Shown here: positions 59,201-64,000 of the stretch, piece after piece
How the letters are laid out: every line of letters begins with the position of its first letter
How positions within the stretch are numbered: the first letter of the stretch is position 1
Assembly: GCF_964199755.1 (NCBI RefSeq)
Contig: NC_133901.1
Span: 28,670,397 to 28,734,396, forward strand
Direction: 5' to 3'
Origin: Larus michahellis
Taxonomy: Eukaryota; Chordata; Aves; Charadriiformes; Laridae
Length of the DNA: 64,000 nt
The notes under the pieces: generated by a model
The model's database searches: none
What the model was told of the DNA's origin: nothing
What the model saw: the letters and a program-made list of their open reading frames with translations, nothing else
Position numbers and translations under genes: made by a program

Positions 59201-61413
59201 CTGAACGATGAAGAAAGCGGCAATGTGTGCAGCTCGTGATTAGAGCTGGTCATTTAGGCAAGAAAAAATATCGGATTCAAGTGTATTTCATCAATCAGAG
59301 TGTGGAGGGAGCTGGTTTCAGCCGATGCGACCAATATTGTGGCGGATGTTGATTGTTTTCACGGTCCTGACTCCCACTGACTTCCCTTTTTATACTTTTA
59401 ATCTGTCTCCTTCATGCAGCCTTCTCTGGCTTATTTTCTTCTATCTTGCATTAATAATTCTACTGCTTTTAGGCATGCCCTTGTACTTCATCCATTACCA
59501 ACACCTTGATATACATCTTTGAACATGTCATGCTATATATCACATTATACATGTTTGAATACTACATGGAGGTGTTTGCAAGTAGGCATCTCCTCATAAC
59601 AGCTGCTTTTACAGACCTCTGTTAGACCTTCTTTGGAGCTCATTAGTCCATTATCTGTCAACATAATAGCCTTATTCTGAGGCACACCATTATTTCAATT
59701 ACAGAATGATCATAATTAGGCTCTCTGCTCATTAGGACTTCATTGCTTAGTCTACAGATAGGAACCTGTATAAATCTTAATTAAAAGAAAAAAAAAATTA
59801 CTTGTTTAAACATGAGCTTAACCTTAAATACTATCCTACAAATTAAGGACAAGCTTAAGTGCTCTTTTACATATAGCGAAGGTAACACCTATTTGATTAC
59901 CCGCCCAAGCAAAAAAAATGTTCCAGATGTTCCAGGCAAAACAGCTCAGAGGTGTTGCATCTGCTCATGAAAGAATTCGTGGGGTTTGGACTCTAAGTGA
60001 CTCCCAGCAGATACCTCTGCCCTGTGTATCTCAGGTCCAGTCCCCGAGGGCCATGGCTACCTCAGAGATGTTGACTCTAAAGGTATTTGCTGGCGATGCA
60101 GGTGAGGAGCACACGGCGAGGAGGGCTCAGGGGAGTTTCTGTATGATGCACTGATGGCTGAGCAGCCGCAGGGTCCCTTCCGTAGGCCAGAAAAGCCGGG
60201 TCCTGCCTGGTGGTAGAGGGGCAGGGATTTTGGTGTCTTAATACGCCAATCTGGCAAACATTTCATTTGCTGAATGATTTCAACGTGAAGCACAAATTGT
60301 CACCAGGGAATATCCTGAAGGGAAGAGTCTGAAGTTTAAGAATTATTTGTTCAAAACATGCAGCATGTATTGACAAACAGCGAGGCACAGCTAACAACTC
60401 AACAACAGGAATGCAGGGTGAGGTTCTGTCATTCCTGAAAGTATTTATGGCAGATATTTTCCTTAGTTTAACTCCTGGTGAGCCCTAACAAGGGAGCTTT
60501 TTGGCACCGTGAAGTTTTGCGGCTCTGTGGAACAGGGTCTCTGGAACAGCCGTCGCCTGAGTCCTCGCTGGGGCTTGTCCTAGACCTTGAAAAGCCAAGC
60601 AAGGGGGATTGGTAGAGACTTGCCCAGAGCAGCAGTGTGTGCACCCAGTGTAGCAGAGCTGGGGGATCCCACAGGCCTCCTCCTGTGCCTGCCTGCAGAG
60701 GAAAGGAGCTGTTGCAAATCCCCAGGGAGCAGCTCTCCATTTCTCTCTCCGGCTGTAGCCAGGTGTGCTTGTACTTCTGGAAGCAGCTAGGCGAGTCCTT
60801 CGCATTTCAGTTATATATCCAAAGGGCATGCGCTTTTGTTATTGCTGGTAGCATCTGCCATCTCTTCCTGAAACAACTCTCCAGGCATGAGGTAGATAAA
60901 ATTTGGTGGCTCTATGGATAAAATCAAATCCTGCTAGTTTCTGCAACAAAATAAGGAACACCCAAGCCTTGTATTCAACACAAGAAAGAAGGTTTAATGT
61001 GCAAACCAATAATTCACGAGGAATCTGTTGTCCTCTTCCCATTAACCTTTAAGATTATGCTAGAGAAATGTGGAAGATCAGTTCTCTTCTCCTCCTATCG
61101 ATACTTGGTAAAGTGCTACCAGGCAAAGATAGGTCTATCTTATGTTGCTTTGTAATAAACAGTGGATTAAGGATACAAGCACAGCTACTTCATCACCACG
61201 ACCTACTGACATTCAGTAAATACGAGTGCTTTGAACTGCTTTGATTCCAAGAGCAGGTGGAGCAGTGATTGATTAAATCTTCAGCGTTTAAGATCACAAA
61301 TAAAATCAAAGGGATGCTGCTAAAGGCCAGGAAAACTGCAGGAAATATTGATTGAAAGTCACTTCAAGCGTTAGGGAGCATCTCATCCTCCCAATGCCCA
61401 AGGAAAACGTCTA

Positions 61414-61452
61414 ATTTTTTAATAACTTTTTTTTTAATAACTTTTTTTTTAA
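61414..61452. repeat. Tandem T-rich repeat
   Basis: TTTAATAACTTTTTTT-type units are repeated two to three times. Confidence 0.75.
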
Positions 61453-64000
61453 TCAGTCAGTATCATCAAACTCATTGCACTGGTGGACGTTCTTCTGGCC
61501 TTCTAGATTTTTATACGCTCAGCAGATTATGCAGTATCAGATCAAATATTATTGCTCAAGGATTCATGCCTTGTGGTTTGAAGATGCAACACACAAGTAG
61601 AAGTGCCGGGGCAAAAGTGGAAGCGCCTGTGTCCACCATGACCAGTGGTGAGAGCCCAGAATGGCAGGAGCAAGCAGAGCTGCTGGCTCATGGCCCACCT
61701 GCCCAGTGAGACACACGAGGGTGCCTGGGAAAACTGGGAATTTTTTGGCTTTGAAGATGAATCAAAATGTGGAAGCATTGGTCTAAGCCCCCTTAAAATT
61801 AAATTTGGGGAGTTTTGCCTTTTTTCTGGTGAGTAACCCCCATCCGTGTTTCATGCTGAACCATTCCCGGTGCAATGCACAATCAGTTTTTTAGAAGCCT
61901 TATGCAAGGGTTGAATTGGTCAGGTCTTAAGAATAGTATTATGAAATTATAACTTATGAAATTGAAAATATAAAAATCAATTGGCTTTTTTTCCCGTTAC
62001 TTTTTGAATATATTTCTTTCACTATTTTTTTAGAAAAAATTACTGAGTATGGCCCACATTAATTTGGGGGTGTTTTTTGGCCAAAAAGTATTATCTTAGT
62101 AAAAACCAGAAAATTATGTGTATCTCTGCATACAAATGAATGCTTTCAGCTGTGATTTTCTAACTCCCAAGGGAATTTGTGAGTAAAGAAAAGCTCTTCA
62201 TAACGCATGTGTATATTTGTCTATGTCTGTATATAGATATTATATTGCTTAAATATATATTATTTATGTCGCAGGAGCTTATTCAAAACACCACTCTATC
62301 TTTTTCTTTGAAAATACCCTTCTAGAAAAATTACTGACCTGTCTCTCTGTCTTGTCCCTTTCAGTGACAGCTCAGGTCCCTTTTTGTGACCCCACGGTGG
62401 GCTTCAGGGCAATGCCCCAGCCTCTGCCATGGATGGGCTGGGAGCTGGAAGCACCGATTCATTCTCGTGGTTTCCAGTCGCTGGTACATCTGAGACCTGC
62501 TGTACGACACCGGATAAGTCATTTCATTCCTTGTGTCTGCTTAGCCCTCCCCTGCAGTGATGGCAGTGAGGAGAGGTGCTTGGACACACGTGGGAGGCGG
62601 TCCATGGCCCCCGCGGAGGCAGAGCTGCCTGCGTGCTGCACCGGCACCGCGCTGCCCCGAGGAAAGCTTCCATCACTCCCCGGGGAGCTGGGACCTGAGA
62701 TTTCAGCATCCTGCTGGCAATGCCGGTCTTCTGAGGTAGCAAGACACAGAGGACTCTTTTGATTAACAATAGGTCAAGATTTAATTGAAATGAAGATACA
62801 TTTTGGAATGCGCAGAAATTTGAACCAGCATCGAACCTTCCTTTTTTTCCCCCCATTTGCTGCTCATTATTTGAAAGATGTGCGAAATTTCTGGATTTAT
62901 GGAGTTGATGGTGACCCAATAATGTCATACAGTTTTCCCCTCACTGCCCTCTCCCAAAAAAATTTCCTGAAGTTTTATTCATCATTTCACACATCACTAA
63001 GCAAACCTCCCCCTTCCCATCACTGGCGTGATGGAGACTTACTCCATTCCTGCGTGAAGCAGAAGGATCATGGTATGAGATGCAACACAGAGGCATAGGC
63101 AAATTTTGGTATCCTTGAGGTATCTCTGCCAGGAGCACGGAAAGCAGTTCAATTTCAGGCATAATGAGATTAATTTGCAAGTCACTTTTATTGAACCTAT
63201 TGTGATTTTGCTATTCTCTCCAACAATTACAAGTCTTGACTAATACATAGTGTTATTATTTATAATGGGGAACCTCTCCATGTCTCTGTGTGCAGTGTGG
63301 CTGGAGAAGATAGACTTCAGCTTGACTTTTTGAATATTTTCCAATTAGATGACCAGGCATTAGTGTTCAAACCTGTTTGGTGCAGGTTTCCAATCATGGC
63401 TCCTTAGCAACTGAAGTAATGTTAAATTAAATTGATAAATGACGCTCTAAAAAAAATGAAGAACTCCAGTAGAGTGATTAATTTGTGATGCCCTTTTAGG
63501 AAAGATTTACGGGATGTGATGTGCATTTGCTATCTGCCAAGTGCAATTCTTCATCACCTGAGTACACAAGCTTTGCAAAACTGTTTTCTAATGAAGTGTA
63601 AAGTTGGATCTACTCACCCTTCCCAGCTGGTGAGGAAAGATTTACCCCTTCATTAAAGCTCTTCCTCTCACCCTGGCTGCAGCTCTGGGGAGTCCTGGCC
63701 AGCGTGGGAGGTGGCAAGGCTGTTGCTTGAGGCACTGGCCAGCTCTTGGGCACTGGGACATCGTCTCCTAATGCCCTGATGCTATGGACCAACACTCTCC
63801 AGCACCGGTTTCTGCCGTGCTGTTCCACTTCTCTTCACTCATGAGATACCGAACGTGGTTCAAAACCACACAAAACCACAGCCTTGACACCCCAAACCCT
63901 ATTTTATCATTCCTCCTCTATCCTTTCCTCCCCAGTTTAATTAAAACCACAGTTTGAATCCAGCATGTGGAAGACTATGAGATCAAGCCTATTCATTTTT

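Larger units (their letters stand above)
51130..64000. other. Upstream flank of IL1RAP
   Basis: Nearly 13 kb without a recognised gene. It holds a poly-C run (51806-51825), two MIR-like fragments (52460-52560, 52890-52965), a 21-base palindrome (51242-51262), the orphan exon candidate at 56114-56265, and tandem T-rich units (61414-61452). Open frames such as 54789-55469 (minus) and 62352-62762 (plus) show no recognisable domain. TMEM207 and CLDN16, which lie upstream of IL1RAP in mammals, are not visible here. Confidence 0.55.

Noticed and set aside
59325..59522. Hydrophobic 65-codon plus-strand frame, considered as a TMEM207-like exon
   Set aside because: No similarity to TMEM207, and AT/T-rich DNA gives hydrophobic peptides by chance.
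60637..60921. 94-codon plus-strand frame upstream of IL1RAP
   Set aside because: Some hydrophobic patterning, but no recognisable domain or splice boundaries that fit a gene model.

Overview
The window is vertebrate nuclear DNA and almost certainly avian. Coding sequence is split into short exons with GT-AG junctions. The only young interspersed repeats I recognise are truncated CR1 LINE 3' ends, which are typical of birds, and older fragments look like MIR/CORE-SINE relics. I see no bacterial genes, CRISPR arrays, tRNA or rRNA genes, or intact retroviral elements.

The window is dominated by one minus-strand gene, IL1RAP (interleukin-1 receptor accessory protein, IL-1R3), the shared signalling co-receptor for IL-1, IL-33 and IL-36. 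I reconstructed a continuous coding frame from nine shared coding exons. They run from a signal-peptide exon at 34158-34224, through three Ig domains (about 21.3 to 14.6 kb), to a transmembrane exon (12150-12299) and the first TIR exon (11050-11193). All junctions agree in phase. The gene then has two alternative last exons. The nearer (7946-8382) gives the canonical receptor, 597 codons as read. The distal one (1035-1759) gives the long IL-1RAcPb-type receptor, 693 codons, whose C-terminal tail still matches the mammalian form. Both attach to the same phase-1 donor. Reading through the donor after the third Ig domain gives a short tail and stop like that of the mammalian soluble receptor. A CpG island at about 49.9-51.1 kb is the probable promoter, so 5' untranslated exon(s) should lie between there and 34.2 kb.

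Layout: 1-990, downstream flank; 991-34225, the coding part of IL1RAP with its introns and candidate 3' UTRs; 34226-49900, 5' intron(s) with CR1 and MIR-like fragments nearby and small CpG-rich patches; 49900-51130, CpG island; 51130-64000, upstream flank. The upstream flank has no recognised gene but holds one plus-strand, coding-grade orphan exon candidate at 56114-56265.

The most useful observations are: (1) an apparent one-base shift in the canonical last exon, at a GGG run at 8051-8053, which hides a conserved terminus in another frame; (2) the intron read-through soluble isoform; (3) the orphan exon at 56.1 kb; (4) two regulatory-looking palindromes. I did not find a previously undescribed system. 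The sequence supports a well-known immune receptor locus with some lineage-specific or assembly-related oddities.
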